64,000 nucleotides of DNA from an uncultured Poribacteria bacterium (GCA_951813545.1 OX638352.1:2356001-2420000), one strand, 5' to 3'. Numbered from the stretch's first letter, positions 49,801-60,265 are shown. The notes: generated from the letters alone by a model not told the origin. A program made the numbers and translations.

Positions 49801-51789
49801 TTAGAACGGTTTGACGATTACGGCTTTGGAGACAAGGGCAATCGCCACAGTACCCATACCGATGAGACCCACACCGCACGCGAACCCTGCTGCGAGTACC
49901 GGATTGAACATATACCAGCGTCGCATTCCGAATCGCTTGATCATGTAAAACCGCCCGATAATCGCACCGAGTAACCGTGCAATCATGCTTCCCGGATCCG
50001 CGCCGCTGCCACCAATGATACCGTAGAACCACATTGAGGGCTGTTTAAATACCCATAGCATTCCATAGATTGCGAGACTTGAGGTGAGCCCAGCGGCGAC
50101 ATAATCACCGCGAATCGCTTGCAACATCTGGCTATTTCCATCCCGTAGTGACGTTTTCCAGAGACATTCATTTGTCGCGTTAATGGGCCACATCATCTGG
50201 GCAAACGGATACTGTGCACTTGGAATAGGGGCAATCTGCCAAATAAAGTGCAGTACCACGATTCCACTAACCAGTAGAATTGGCATAATCAGCAGTGTAC
50301 CCGCGAGGTTTGAAGTGAAGGTTGTACCCGTCAATTCGAGGACTCGCCAGCTCTGCGTACCACGTCCGTAATCTTCATCCGGTAGCGGTGCAAACCAGAT
50401 ATCTATCTCTTCGTAGCGACTCAAAATAAAGGTAATTTCGTGTAGATACGGTATTTCAAAGAGATCGCGTCCCAAGACACCGAAGGTCCGTGCGGTAACA
50501 TACGAATTCATCGGTGTGTATAGGAATGCGTAGCCTAACAAGAAGCTTAACGGGAAATTCGGGACCATCCAGTGGATGAGCCAGACAAATCCACCCATAC
50601 CGATGAGCCACATTAAGCCCATCAACCATATCGGGAAATCGCCACGGTTCGGCGGTGTTGCGAAAGATCCACGCTCGCCAGCAGCTTTTTGGGACTTCCG
50701 TAGTTTGAAGAGCATCGGAATTGAAGCCGCCATTCCGACGATGGCAAGACTAAAATTCTTACCCATGCCGTAACTAATCCAGAAATCCAGTCCATTGAAC
50801 AAGCCGACACCGCGAACATCCAAACCGGGGGACCATTGGTGGAGAATCTCGTAACGGTACAGAATTTGTGGGTTCACGATAAATTGCGATGCCATCGCTG
50901 TGAGAAACTCTGCCATGATAACCGGGAACGGCATCACGAACCCAATGAGCATTTGTCCAAAATCAGTTCGAAGGGCAAAAACGCCTGTTGGTGCGAAACC
51001 TTCGATACTCTGTGTGAAATCTATCCACGGAATCTTCAAGATCTGAATCGGCTGGCTCATCATGACACCGGTGAGCGAAGGCACACCGATATAGAGGAAC
51101 CCCCAGATGAGTCCTGCCATAGAGCCGATAGAGAAGACGCGCCACCGCCAGGTCTCTTCTTTGCCTGTCGTTTCTGCGAGTGCGGTTGCACCTTGCGCGC
51201 TAATCGGTGCCATCGGGTATGGGAGCCTCTCGAGGTCCGCTGTGAGTCGAAACAGGATATACTGTCCACTAACAAATCGCAACGTGCCCAGCAGTTTTCC
51301 AGCAAGATAGATACCGATGGGCAGAAGCCAGTCTGGATGCAACAGACTTCGCGTGAGCACACCGACAGAATCACCTGCTGGCACAATCCAATCTGGGATT
51401 TTATCCGCGATTTCATAGGACGCAGCTTGCGGGGTGTTGATGAAGTAGGCGTACCAAATAAAATTCCGGTACTGTAGCCCACTCCCCACCGCCGCGCCTG
51501 TTAACCCGAGGAGCATATAAAGTTCCTGTCGACGGGCAGTCGTGAAGGAACGCCGCGCAAGTTCGGTGAATAGAATGACGGCAACCCAAGGTGCTGCACC
51601 AGCACCGGATTCACCGGATACATAACTGAGATAGATGGAACCTGGCATCATTAACAAGCCAACGAAAAGTGCTCCAACGAACACCTTGACCGTTAGCCCT
51701 GACTCGAAGGTTCGGATACCGCCTTCAATGTCGTATCGCTGTGCCCAAGCTTGCCATTCATCTGCTTGTGATACTCTTTCTCTCGCCAA
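49801..51789 (-). CDS. OPT/DUF6785-like multi-pass membrane protein
   Basis: 662 aa with about 14 hydrophobic segments. It opens 'FESGLTVKVFVGALFVGLLMMPGSIYLSYVSGESGAGAAPWVAVILFTELARR' and has 'VSGQYILFRLTADLERLPYPMAPISAQGATALAET', 'ILSRYEEIDIWFAPLPDEDYGRGTQSWRVLELTG' and a C-terminal 'RFGMRRWYMFNPVLAAGFACGVGLIGMGTVAIALVSKAV'. These resemble oligopeptide-transporter-like proteins of the DUF6785 group. Likely a transporter or membrane enzyme partner of the giant permease; substrate unknown. A 65-residue membrane protein gene is 37 bp upstream. Confidence 0.75.
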   Translation of the reverse strand: MARERVSQADEWQAWAQRYDIEGGIRTFESGLTVKVFVGALFVGLLMMPGSIYLSYVSGESGAGAAPWVAVILFTELARRSFTTARRQELYMLLGLTGAAVGSGLQYRNFIWYAYFINTPQAASYEIADKIPDWIVPAGDSVGVLTRSLLHPDWLLPIGIYLAGKLLGTLRFVSGQYILFRLTADLERLPYPMAPISAQGATALAETTGKEETWRWRVFSIGSMAGLIWGFLYIGVPSLTGVMMSQPIQILKIPWIDFTQSIEGFAPTGVFALRTDFGQMLIGFVMPFPVIMAEFLTAMASQFIVNPQILYRYEILHQWSPGLDVRGVGLFNGLDFWISYGMGKNFSLAIVGMAASIPMLFKLRKSQKAAGERGSFATPPNRGDFPIWLMGLMWLIGMGGFVWLIHWMVPNFPLSFLLGYAFLYTPMNSYVTARTFGVLGRDLFEIPYLHEITFILSRYEEIDIWFAPLPDEDYGRGTQSWRVLELTGTTFTSNLAGTLLIMPILLVSGIVVLHFIWQIAPIPSAQYPFAQMMWPINATNECLWKTSLRDGNSQMLQAIRGDYVAAGLTSSLAIYGMLWVFKQPSMWFYGIIGGSGADPGSMIARLLGAIIGRFYMIKRFGMRRWYMFNPVLAAGFACGVGLIGMGTVAIALVSKAVIVKPF

Positions 51790-51826
51790 ATTGAATATTC
51801 TCCTTTCTTACCCTAAAAGTCTATTG

Positions 51827-52024
51827 TCACTCTTCGCCTGACTTGTTTGACTCTTCGGTGTTGTCGGTTTCTCGTAGTTCTTCCCAGAAATGCGCCCAGA
51901 AAATACCAATTGTCAACACAAGAGCTGAGAACATCTGCCATTGCCAACGTCCTTCGAGGGCGAGAACGCTGAATAGCCATAAAAGGGTGCCGATGATGAT
52001 AATAAGGCTTGCTACTTTTTCCAT
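51827..52024 (-). CDS. small two-helix membrane protein, 65 aa
   Basis: 'MEKVASLIIIIGTLLWLFSVLALEG' and 'MFSALVLTIGIFWAHFWEE' are two transmembrane helices; the tail is acidic. Its position directly before the OPT-like gene (37 bp) and after the giant permease suggests a small subunit of that complex. No recognised family. Confidence 0.6.
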   Translation of the reverse strand: MEKVASLIIIIGTLLWLFSVLALEGRWQWQMFSALVLTIGIFWAHFWEELRETDNTEESNKSGEE

Positions 52025-52047
52025 TTTTTTATCTATGGTCCTCTGCG

Positions 52048-52170
52048 CATCGTTCCACTACGTTCACGATGGTTTCTGGTTAATTCTGTGTTGGGTTTGC
52101 CAACTATTACATACTTCTGATTTTCGTTTGGACTTTACCGAAAACCTGCCCGAAACGTAGTGGAGGGCAG
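52048..52170. repeat. MITE-like element, family 2, copy 2
   Basis: Left end CATCGTTCCACTACGTTCAC and right end GAAACGTAGTGGAGGGCAG (inverted, imperfect, about 28 bp). Shares its end with the copy at 49666. Between the giant permease and the small membrane gene. Confidence 0.6.
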
Positions 52171-52195
52171 TCCAGATTTAATAGCTTAAAAAACC

Positions 52196-55100
52196 TTAGT
52201 CCGCAGGGGTCGGCACTGGATCCATCTGTCCTGTTTCTTCCGCTGATCCATCTGTGCTTTCGGTTCTGCCGCGTTCATGGAATTCTGATCGGACATCAAC
52301 ACTGAACGTCCGCCAAATCAGGAGTTGTTTCCGCAGCAGGTTGAGGAACCTTCGGTTGACTCGTTTCCAAGAGGCGATCTCGCCACTCTCGCGATGCACA
52401 TCCAACGTGATTTTGTAGAGATCTTCCTCTTCACCACCCGCTGGGGATGTAACAAATTGGATAGACTGGCTCACACCCAAGTCATAAGGTGCCAACCATA
52501 CCATCATCCCGATTTGATAGGAATCCTCGGCTTCCACTTGACTGAACGCAACCTGATCCGTATAGAAGTCACTGGCGGATTCATCGGCGTGTGCCTCAAA
52601 ATAATCCCGCATAAAGACGTTCAGTCCGAGTGCTTCTTCTTCAAGGACGGTGAAGGGTAGATTGAAATGCCATACGTCACCCTCAGGTTCAGGGAGTTTC
52701 CATTTACGTTCAATATCGGGGACAGCCATCCGTGAGGCTTTGATTGCCGGGTACAGGGTACTCAGCAGCACCACAATCATGACGATAACCGTTGCAACAA
52801 CGGTTGACATTGACGAATAGTTAAGCGTCAATCCGGCAAGCCAGCCGAAATGCACGAGGGTCGTTGCTATCGCTTGCCCCATGAGATAACCTAACACCGC
52901 ACCGACAATAGCATATACGCACGCCTCTGCAAGGAAGAGGAAAGCGATGTGCACAGGTGCAAGTCCGACAGAACTGTAAATACTAATTTCACGAACCCGT
53001 TCATAGACCGCCCCAAGCATGGTGTTAAGGACGATAAGAGCGGCGATCAGGATCGGCACAAATAGATTGCCCATCCCGCTGAAACTCGTCATCCCGATAC
53101 TGCTGTAGAGGTATGTGTCTTTATCACGTCCAACGAAGAAATCAAGTGCAATGCGGTTCATAAGCGGTGCCATGATAAGGTCCAACTTATCTATTGCGCC
53201 GAGCAATTTCGGGTCGTCATCTCTCGGTTCCATATTAACAGCGACGCTTCGGAGTGTCCCGCCTTGGTTCATAACGACCTCGTAAGGGAGAATAGCGATG
53301 CTGTCTGGTGTGAGATGGAGGTATTTCTGTAATTCACCCTCAAGCGTCTCATCACCAGTCGCGCCACGGCTCCGCTGCTGTTGCATCAATTGATAGTCAA
53401 CAGGTGTGAGTTCTTCGCCATCGTTGTCAGTAAGATCCTTGAAACCGATACCGAGGACACCAACGACGGTAAAGTCAGCACCATAGACGGAAACGGTCGC
53501 TTTGCCCATGTCGCTTTCAGTGATTTTGAGCAATTCTGCCATCCCTTTGGGCAACACAATGCAGTATGGCCATTCTGTTGGCCATTCGTCAGCATCTGCC
53601 GGGTTGAACCATTTTCCGTATTGAAGGTATCTGTTTATACCGCTAACATTGGGTTCTGCTTCGTTCATACCCACGAGCATGTTTGCAGCGAAGGTCAACG
53701 CTTCACCTGTGAGTTGATGCGTCGGAGGTGATGGATCCGCTGTGTTTGGCGTACGTGTAAGTTGGACGAATGATTGATCCCCTGTTCCTGAAGACTGATA
53801 CCACGCACGTGGAGCGACGATGTTCCGAACGGTCACAATAGATTCTTCATCTGTCTGTTCAATGAAACCGCCCTGTTCTAAAACGGTGCGTGCTTCTGCA
53901 ATATTAATAGGCTGTTGCCCCTGCTTGATGAGAATTTCGTTCTTACGCTCCAGAAGTCGTTCTAAGGCTGTGAGCGTGATTTGTGTCTTCTGCATGTCAT
54001 TTAGCACGGAGGTAAGCACCGGCTCTTCAAGTGGGCGCCAGTATTGGTCGCGGATAAGAAGTCCCGTATAGCGCGGTGTCACCTGTGGCAAACTCGTTCT
54101 ATTCGGATGCATAAACGTCCGCACAGAAGTAAACGAGATAACAGTAAAGGTAAGAATCACCAACGTGCAACATGTCAGGATCGTACGTCCTTTCCGTTTC
54201 CGCATGTTGGAAATACCCAAGCTAAACGCTGCCGCACTCGCACTCAACCTACCGACATCAGCTTTGTAAACTTTATTCCCCTCTTGGCGAATTTTTTCGA
54301 GTTGCTCCTCGAATTTTCGGACAATGATGCTAATGACGATAACCGTTAAGGCAAGTACAACAAACGCAATCAGGATGATCACAGGGGTCGTTGTAATCTG
54401 GAAGGCAGGATGGACCTGGCTTAAGAAGAAAAACACAAGTAAAAAGATGCCGAACGATCCCAAAATCTGCTTATGGATGTTTGGGAAACCGAAGATGAGT
54501 CGCTCCATAAAGTAAGCAAATGGCATCAGCAAGGCGAGGTAGAACATTACGCCGTTGACGACATCGTTACCCGTCTGTTTGACATCCGGGTATGCGCGTG
54601 ATTCATAGCCCCACGCCGCACGTGCAAGTTTAAGTGCTTGCTGGTAATCATTTTGAAGCAATTCAGTCTCAGCGCGTGCGAGGTACTCATTCGCAAATTG
54701 ATGGAGTTTATCGAGTCGGTCGCTGGAGATCCCGAACCGTTTATAGAGTCGTGATCGGTTCTCGTCAAGCCACCACATATCACGGACAACAACATAAGGT
54801 GTGAGGCGGATCTGTCCGTTTTCGCGGACGACAAACCCTTCGCCAGTGTAAAGCGTCGGGTTCTTCATACCACTCTTTGTCGCTTTGATGAGTAGGAGAC
54901 GTTTGCCAATCTGCCCGTAAGCCATTCCAATTTTGATACGAGTGTCTGGTTCGCTATAGACGAGGGCAATGGGTTCCGCTGCGGAAACACCTTCCTGCTG
55001 CCACGGTTTGGACATCCCAAACTTCTCCGGCGAGCTATCGGTGAGTGCGTCGTAGATTTCAAGTTCTCGCAACGTCCGTAGATACCGCTGGTCAACCAAA

Positions 55101-58100
55101 TCATAGATAGTGGTAGACACACAGGGGAATGTAACAACGCGACAACCACGTCTACGGGTATTGATTGGAACTTTATTGGGCAGCAATTTCGCACCGTAAT
55201 TCCCCAAATCCGGTGCATAGACGATGTCCCCGGAATCCTGATCAAGAATGTATGCTTCAACTTCTTGTGCGCCACCGAGACGGCGTGTGGCTCTACCTTC
55301 CATGGCTAATCCGGCAACCTCAAAGTTCCCCTTGTTATCGCCCATGACAAACAGATCCCCGCGCACACCCATCATGGTTTTATGCTTTCTGCGGAGTGTC
55401 AAGATGGGATAAGGCACCGGTTTATTCGGCAGTGCAGACTCACGCGCATCGAATTCAACGACATCGCCAAAGAGGTTACAGTAGAAATTCCCAACACGTG
55501 CCGCGGTAGGCATTTCTTCGTCCCGGAGTGCTTGGATAAGTAGCGATGCCAATGTCTGTGCCTGTTGATGCAGATTGCCACCTTCTCGCAAATCGACGCG
55601 TTCAATTGTGTCAAGTGGGGTATCCGTTAAAACGCGAGCATCTTCAATAGTCGCAAAGGCGATTCCGGTTTTTCCAACGAGCGTTGCTACCTCACTGTCA
55701 AAGGCGATTTTACCGGGAATATACGTTTTCCACGTCTTTCCACCGCTTGCGGAGATAGCGTTAACAAAGTTTGAATCACCGCCGAGGCCCGCGATTGAGA
55801 TGAGCGTTTTAATATCCTCAATCTCTTCATCAGAGAAGGTATCTGGATCTTCGTGTCGAAGCCGGAGCATTGCATCCAGCTGCTCACGTGTACGAATGTT
55901 GTTCTTCCGATTTTTCTTTGCCGTGCGGACATCGTTTCGGATGAAACGTTCTACCTCTTTACGGATATAATCCATATCTTTGAGCATATCCTCGGAGGGT
56001 TCGCCTTGATTTCGCCACTGCTCGAACTGCATCTTCATCAGTCGGCTCACGCCGCTGAGTCCTGTGAGTTTGCTGAAGTGCGAACTCAGTAGGGTTTCAA
56101 GCGTCTTTCCTTCGAGGGCGGCTTTATCGGAGATCCCGTTTGCAACCGTCCATTGACGTGTCATAACGGCTTGTCGGATTTGGTCGTCTGTCCACTGCCA
56201 AAGTTTCCGGACACGGACACCAAAATCGGCATCCTCGGCATAGGAGGCGAGTTTATTGCCGATGCTTGCGAACTCGCGACGCAGAACAAATTCAGGCTGC
56301 TGATCGTAGAACCATCCTTTGTTGAACACCCCAAACTGATTTGACTGTGAGGAGAGATCAATACTAACATAGAGGGAGGTGTAATAGCGATTAAACAAAT
56401 CTTGGAGTGCGATGGCTGCCTCAATCTGTCCGAGTTTCCGATTATATTCGTCAGTATCAATGCGTAGCATTTTTTCAATGCGGCTCTGGATGTTGCGGAA
56501 CCGGGAATTTCGGAGAGTTAGCATATTGTCGCGTAGGAGTGTCTTCGCCTCTGCATCGAAATCGGCATCTAGTGTGGGCAAACGTTCAATAAGATTTTCG
56601 AGGGCTACGATATCTGTGTCAGCGCGCTTTTTAACGATCGCTAACAGTTCTTTTTCGTTAATATATGATCCAATATGGGAGCGAAGCGAGAGTGCCTGGG
56701 CAACCTCATCATCTGACAGGTAGTTTTCCAAAATAAGGTGTTCTTCATCCAAATATTCCCGACCTAATGTTCCTGCCGTCGCGATCAGATGCTGGATGCG
56801 TGTTCGTTCCAACCGAGCGTTTCGGAGTGCGATTTCAAAGAGACCCTGCTTGTCTTTGAGCAAATCTGCTATCAAAGTAGCAGTATCTGCGGTGTCCTCA
56901 GACTCGGTTAACCGCTGTCGAAGTTGGGTGTCAATTGTGTTGAGTCGTTCCACTCCGGCTTTCGACAAAAACTTGCCGTCATAGATTAGAGCGTCGCTAC
57001 TCGGTTTCCCCATCGGTGTTTCTTTAAGTTTCCGAATGCTTACCTTGATTGCATCTTCAACGGGTTGGCTGTCAGGTATTTGTGCCAGAATCTTTTCAAA
57101 TAATTGGGTTTCGCGTTGGACCGCCGTTTCTTTGGGCTCGGTAACTTCACGTAAAACACTGCGTGCATCTTTTGCTTTATTGAGTGAGTATAGATCAAGA
57201 TGTCGGTCAAGTATTTTCTCAGGGGTCCACATCAGTGCAAATTTGCGTTTGTCACTCATCTCCCAGTTTGCGAGGATTTTGTTAAGTATCTCAATGTCAG
57301 GTACGAGTTCTTGCGGGAGATCCCTCGGTACAGGGATTTGCCAGTCTGATCCCTGTTGCACGGGAACAAGGTATGCATTATTTGGATGCGTCTTATATTC
57401 ATTGACACTGCCAGTTTCTATAGAGCGAATGAGTTTTTCTACTGCCCATGTATCCAGACGGGCTATCGGTAGCGCGAGTGTAACAATTAATTCGCGCTGC
57501 GCGACTCGACTTGTGTCGAGTGCAACCGTGCGAACCTCTGCTAACCTTTGAACGATATCTCGGAGGAAATGGGTCGTTTGCAGTGCCTCTTTCTTTGAGC
57601 GTGCAAGATTTGCCAACAAGCGACTCTTCTCTTCACCCGTAAAGCCTTGCTTTTCACGTTTTCGATTTCTATCTGTTTGTTTCTTCTGGCGTTCCGAAAA
57701 GTCACGTTGTTGCTCCGTGAGAGATTCGATCTCGGATCGTGTTTTTGACAAGCCATCTAATGTTGTGGTGAGGGAGTCCAAGTCAGACTGTACATTGTGT
57801 ATGCCGTGGAAAAAATCGGCGGGGAGGTCGACGAGGACACTCCGGTCAATTGAGAGCAGGAGTCTTCTGCCTAATTCTTCAAATTCCATGACATCTGTGG
57901 AGAGACCGCGGCGGAGTCCATGCATTGTTGGCGTACCCGGTGAGTCTGTGGCAGAGCCAACAATATCTTGTCCAATGCCTTCCATAAACGCGCGCATGCC
58001 GGAAAGCCCCTGAAAATGTCCATCAACTGCTACAAAGAGGACAGAATATCCCGGACGATACTGAGGTTGACTGAAAAGGCGCGCAAGTTCCATGAGGGTC

Positions 58101-59524
58101 GCGATGCCGCAGGTAGGATCCGCACCCGGTGCCATTGCGGGAACAACGGACATGGAGTCGTAGTAAGCAGTGAGGACAACGAGTTCATCGTGTAGCGTCG
58201 GATCTCCGCCTTCTAAGAACCCACGTATATTCTGTCCAACACGGCGTTCCCATGTCATTCTGCCTCTGACACGGACATCAACCTGATTACCTTGCGCCTC
58301 CTGCTCTTCAAGTAGATTGGTGAGGACAGCTGCATTTTCTTTGGAAATCCAAAACCGCGGTATGTTGGCGGGGACGGTGCCGAACTTGTTTTCTGCTTCT
58401 CCTCGGATGGTTGTTTCGGGTTGGATGAAAATAACAGCAGTGCCGCCGAGCATTGCGGCGTTGATGTAGCGAGTACTGGAGTTAAAATCGAGAAGGACTA
58501 TAGCCCCTTTCGGGATGAAGACGTGTGATTCGCTCGCAGCGACGAACTCGCCTTTTTCATCGACTTGTCCATCATTGTTGTTATCGATCCCATCGGTAGC
58601 GTCACCGGGGATTTCATCTGTCCAACCATCGGCATCGTTGTCAATGCCGTCTGTCGCCCATCCCTGAATTTCGGAAAGAAGTGGTATTTCGCCATATTCG
58701 TCAACAGTGCTGTCCTCATCGTTGTCGATACCGTCGGATGCCTTTTGCAAGTGTTCGTTGAGTATGTCGTCGGTGATACTGGCTTCGGTGATACGGTAGC
58801 GGTGGGCGAGAGCCGTCAAAGTATCTCCGTCTTGAAGTTCATACCAGAATCCACCGATGTTAGTGCCGTTGAAGTCGGCAAGTTCGCCATCATCGCCGTA
58901 AAGGAGGGGGCCTGACAAGCCACCTGTTGGAATGAAAATTGTGCTCCCTTCAACGACCGGAGTTGCCAAAAATTTGTTCCGTTCATCTCCGAGGATAGTT
59001 GCTTCAGCAACTTGATAACTTGACGCGATATCTTCAAGTGTTTCGTCTGGTAAAACAGTGTGTTTAATTCCATCTGCGAGTAAGGAGGTCCGCACGAGGT
59101 TGGGCCAGAGTGGCGTGAGTTTAAACGTATGCAGCACGGTGCCTTCTGGCGAGAGAACTTCAATGACACTGTCACCTTGGTCGATCGGCACAGTCACAGG
59201 GAACTCACGACTTTCCACGTTTTGCAAGCCGATCTCGACAAACCGGTCAAAGATGTATTTACTACCGCTCGCAGCTTGCGGGTAGCCTGTTACGCGGCTA
59301 TCAAGGCTTGAGAGGCGCGCGATGTCCTTTCGTATGTTGCCAATGGACAGATCATCTCGAATTTGGATGGCTGCGGTTTTCATACCGGTGCTGGAAACTG
59401 CTTGTGCGTAGGCAATGCCACAAGGCTGTCCGGTGAGAAGCAAAACAGAAAGGAAGAACGTTAATACATTTATTAGGGCACTGAAGTGTAACGAGCGTTG
59501 CCCACGCTTACCACAAATTTTCAT
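52196..59524 (-). CDS. giant fusion: degenerate M28-type peptidase domain, LysM-like and calcium-loop inserts, FtsX/MacB-type permease
   Basis: 2442 aa. Signal peptide to about 41. M28-like fold about 60-520, interrupted by LysM-like segments ('LPDETLEDIASSYQV', 'LQDGDTLTALAHRYRI') and three thrombospondin-type calcium loops ('DGIDNDEDSTVDE', 'DGIDNDADGWTDE', 'DGIDNNNDGQVDE', about 264-325). Zinc motifs are altered: 'LTAYYDSM' (His replaced by Tyr, near 455) and 'VDGHFQGL' (Glu-Glu replaced by His-Phe, near 500), so it is probably catalytically dead. A long charged helical region follows (about 560-1300), then three membrane helices near 1655-1735, a MacB-type membrane helix at 1771-1808, a periplasmic region and 'AVYERVREISIYSSVGLAPVHIAFLFLAEACVYAIVGAVLGYLMG' (FtsX coupling region, 2143-2278). 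The coupling loop implies an ATPase partner, most likely the LolD-like gene at 47177. Confidence 0.85.
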   Translation of the reverse strand: MKICGKRGQRSLHFSALINVLTFFLSVLLLTGQPCGIAYAQAVSSTGMKTAAIQIRDDLSIGNIRKDIARLSSLDSRVTGYPQAASGSKYIFDRFVEIGLQNVESREFPVTVPIDQGDSVIEVLSPEGTVLHTFKLTPLWPNLVRTSLLADGIKHTVLPDETLEDIASSYQVAEATILGDERNKFLATPVVEGSTIFIPTGGLSGPLLYGDDGELADFNGTNIGGFWYELQDGDTLTALAHRYRITEASITDDILNEHLQKASDGIDNDEDSTVDEYGEIPLLSEIQGWATDGIDNDADGWTDEIPGDATDGIDNNNDGQVDEKGEFVAASESHVFIPKGAIVLLDFNSSTRYINAAMLGGTAVIFIQPETTIRGEAENKFGTVPANIPRFWISKENAAVLTNLLEEQEAQGNQVDVRVRGRMTWERRVGQNIRGFLEGGDPTLHDELVVLTAYYDSMSVVPAMAPGADPTCGIATLMELARLFSQPQYRPGYSVLFVAVDGHFQGLSGMRAFMEGIGQDIVGSATDSPGTPTMHGLRRGLSTDVMEFEELGRRLLLSIDRSVLVDLPADFFHGIHNVQSDLDSLTTTLDGLSKTRSEIESLTEQQRDFSERQKKQTDRNRKREKQGFTGEEKSRLLANLARSKKEALQTTHFLRDIVQRLAEVRTVALDTSRVAQRELIVTLALPIARLDTWAVEKLIRSIETGSVNEYKTHPNNAYLVPVQQGSDWQIPVPRDLPQELVPDIEILNKILANWEMSDKRKFALMWTPEKILDRHLDLYSLNKAKDARSVLREVTEPKETAVQRETQLFEKILAQIPDSQPVEDAIKVSIRKLKETPMGKPSSDALIYDGKFLSKAGVERLNTIDTQLRQRLTESEDTADTATLIADLLKDKQGLFEIALRNARLERTRIQHLIATAGTLGREYLDEEHLILENYLSDDEVAQALSLRSHIGSYINEKELLAIVKKRADTDIVALENLIERLPTLDADFDAEAKTLLRDNMLTLRNSRFRNIQSRIEKMLRIDTDEYNRKLGQIEAAIALQDLFNRYYTSLYVSIDLSSQSNQFGVFNKGWFYDQQPEFVLRREFASIGNKLASYAEDADFGVRVRKLWQWTDDQIRQAVMTRQWTVANGISDKAALEGKTLETLLSSHFSKLTGLSGVSRLMKMQFEQWRNQGEPSEDMLKDMDYIRKEVERFIRNDVRTAKKNRKNNIRTREQLDAMLRLRHEDPDTFSDEEIEDIKTLISIAGLGGDSNFVNAISASGGKTWKTYIPGKIAFDSEVATLVGKTGIAFATIEDARVLTDTPLDTIERVDLREGGNLHQQAQTLASLLIQALRDEEMPTAARVGNFYCNLFGDVVEFDARESALPNKPVPYPILTLRRKHKTMMGVRGDLFVMGDNKGNFEVAGLAMEGRATRRLGGAQEVEAYILDQDSGDIVYAPDLGNYGAKLLPNKVPINTRRRGCRVVTFPCVSTTIYDLVDQRYLRTLRELEIYDALTDSSPEKFGMSKPWQQEGVSAAEPIALVYSEPDTRIKIGMAYGQIGKRLLLIKATKSGMKNPTLYTGEGFVVRENGQIRLTPYVVVRDMWWLDENRSRLYKRFGISSDRLDKLHQFANEYLARAETELLQNDYQQALKLARAAWGYESRAYPDVKQTGNDVVNGVMFYLALLMPFAYFMERLIFGFPNIHKQILGSFGIFLLVFFFLSQVHPAFQITTTPVIILIAFVVLALTVIVISIIVRKFEEQLEKIRQEGNKVYKADVGRLSASAAAFSLGISNMRKRKGRTILTCCTLVILTFTVISFTSVRTFMHPNRTSLPQVTPRYTGLLIRDQYWRPLEEPVLTSVLNDMQKTQITLTALERLLERKNEILIKQGQQPINIAEARTVLEQGGFIEQTDEESIVTVRNIVAPRAWYQSSGTGDQSFVQLTRTPNTADPSPPTHQLTGEALTFAANMLVGMNEAEPNVSGINRYLQYGKWFNPADADEWPTEWPYCIVLPKGMAELLKITESDMGKATVSVYGADFTVVGVLGIGFKDLTDNDGEELTPVDYQLMQQQRSRGATGDETLEGELQKYLHLTPDSIAILPYEVVMNQGGTLRSVAVNMEPRDDDPKLLGAIDKLDLIMAPLMNRIALDFFVGRDKDTYLYSSIGMTSFSGMGNLFVPILIAALIVLNTMLGAVYERVREISIYSSVGLAPVHIAFLFLAEACVYAIVGAVLGYLMGQAIATTLVHFGWLAGLTLNYSSMSTVVATVIVMIVVLLSTLYPAIKASRMAVPDIERKWKLPEPEGDVWHFNLPFTVLEEEALGLNVFMRDYFEAHADESASDFYTDQVAFSQVEAEDSYQIGMMVWLAPYDLGVSQSIQFVTSPAGGEEEDLYKITLDVHRESGEIASWKRVNRRFLNLLRKQLLIWRTFSVDVRSEFHERGRTESTDGSAEETGQMDPVPTPAD

Positions 59525-60265
59525 CAGGTTTATGGACTGAAACCTCTGAATTCATTCAGGAGAGGGAAGTCCGTCCTCCTTATGTATTTTTTCCCAAAAA
59601 GGTTAAACTTTTTTTGAATTCGCACGCCTAATGTATTGGAGAGGCAGCAATTTTTACATACCACACGGTTCTTAATAACTCGACCACATTGTTTGTTCAA
59701 ATAACACCTCAAAAGGGGCGAGTCTGAAACCTGTTTATAAAGGTTGGCTTTCCCTTGCGGTGGCGGATAAGTGGAGTTACGGGGTCTGGTTTTTCAGGTG
59801 TTCTCTCCGTAACGCCTTTGGATATTCTCGCCAAGGGGATACCGCGCGCGACAAAGACCACACCGCCCAGTTTCCGCTCACTCTCTAAAGAAATGCGATG
59901 CAGCTCGTATATCTTCTACCTGATTGGTCTCGCTGTTCTTTAATCGGCGGTCGCGTTTATACTGCCTCTTTTGAATACCGGGGAATCGTGAAGTAGCCAT
60001 TTTCACTGTAAATTTCCGATTTCGGAGCCTTTTGGCGTAATTTTAGCAGGCATAATATATACATTTTATACTATTATCGCAATTTTTGTCAAATTAAAAT
60101 TTGCATTTAAGGCTTTTTTAGGTTAAAATATATCTCGCGTCTTGCCTCTCGTTGAAGCAGCATCCTCTTAAAACTATGCCGTGCTACAATGCCGTAGTGA
60201 TGCTAAAGTTCAAAAAACTCAGTGGTGGTGTAAATTTCCTCACCGCCTGATAAAAGGAGTCGAAC
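59525..60265. other. 740-bp intergenic region
   Basis: No convincing gene. A minus-strand stretch of about 65 codons at roughly 59705-59905 reads 'ELHRISLESERKLGGVVFVARGIPLARISKGVTERTPEKPDPVTPLIRHR' without stops but also without a usable start; the plus strand is also open there (59755-59943). Its composition is coding-like, so it may be a gene fossil. Short inverted repeats (GTTACGG...CCGTAAC) are within it. The right half is AT-rich leader and promoter for the regulator. Confidence 0.4.

Noticed and set aside
59755..59943. Plus-strand 62-aa ORF in the large gap
   Set aside because: No ribosome site and no motif; the opposite strand is equally open, so neither can be called a gene.
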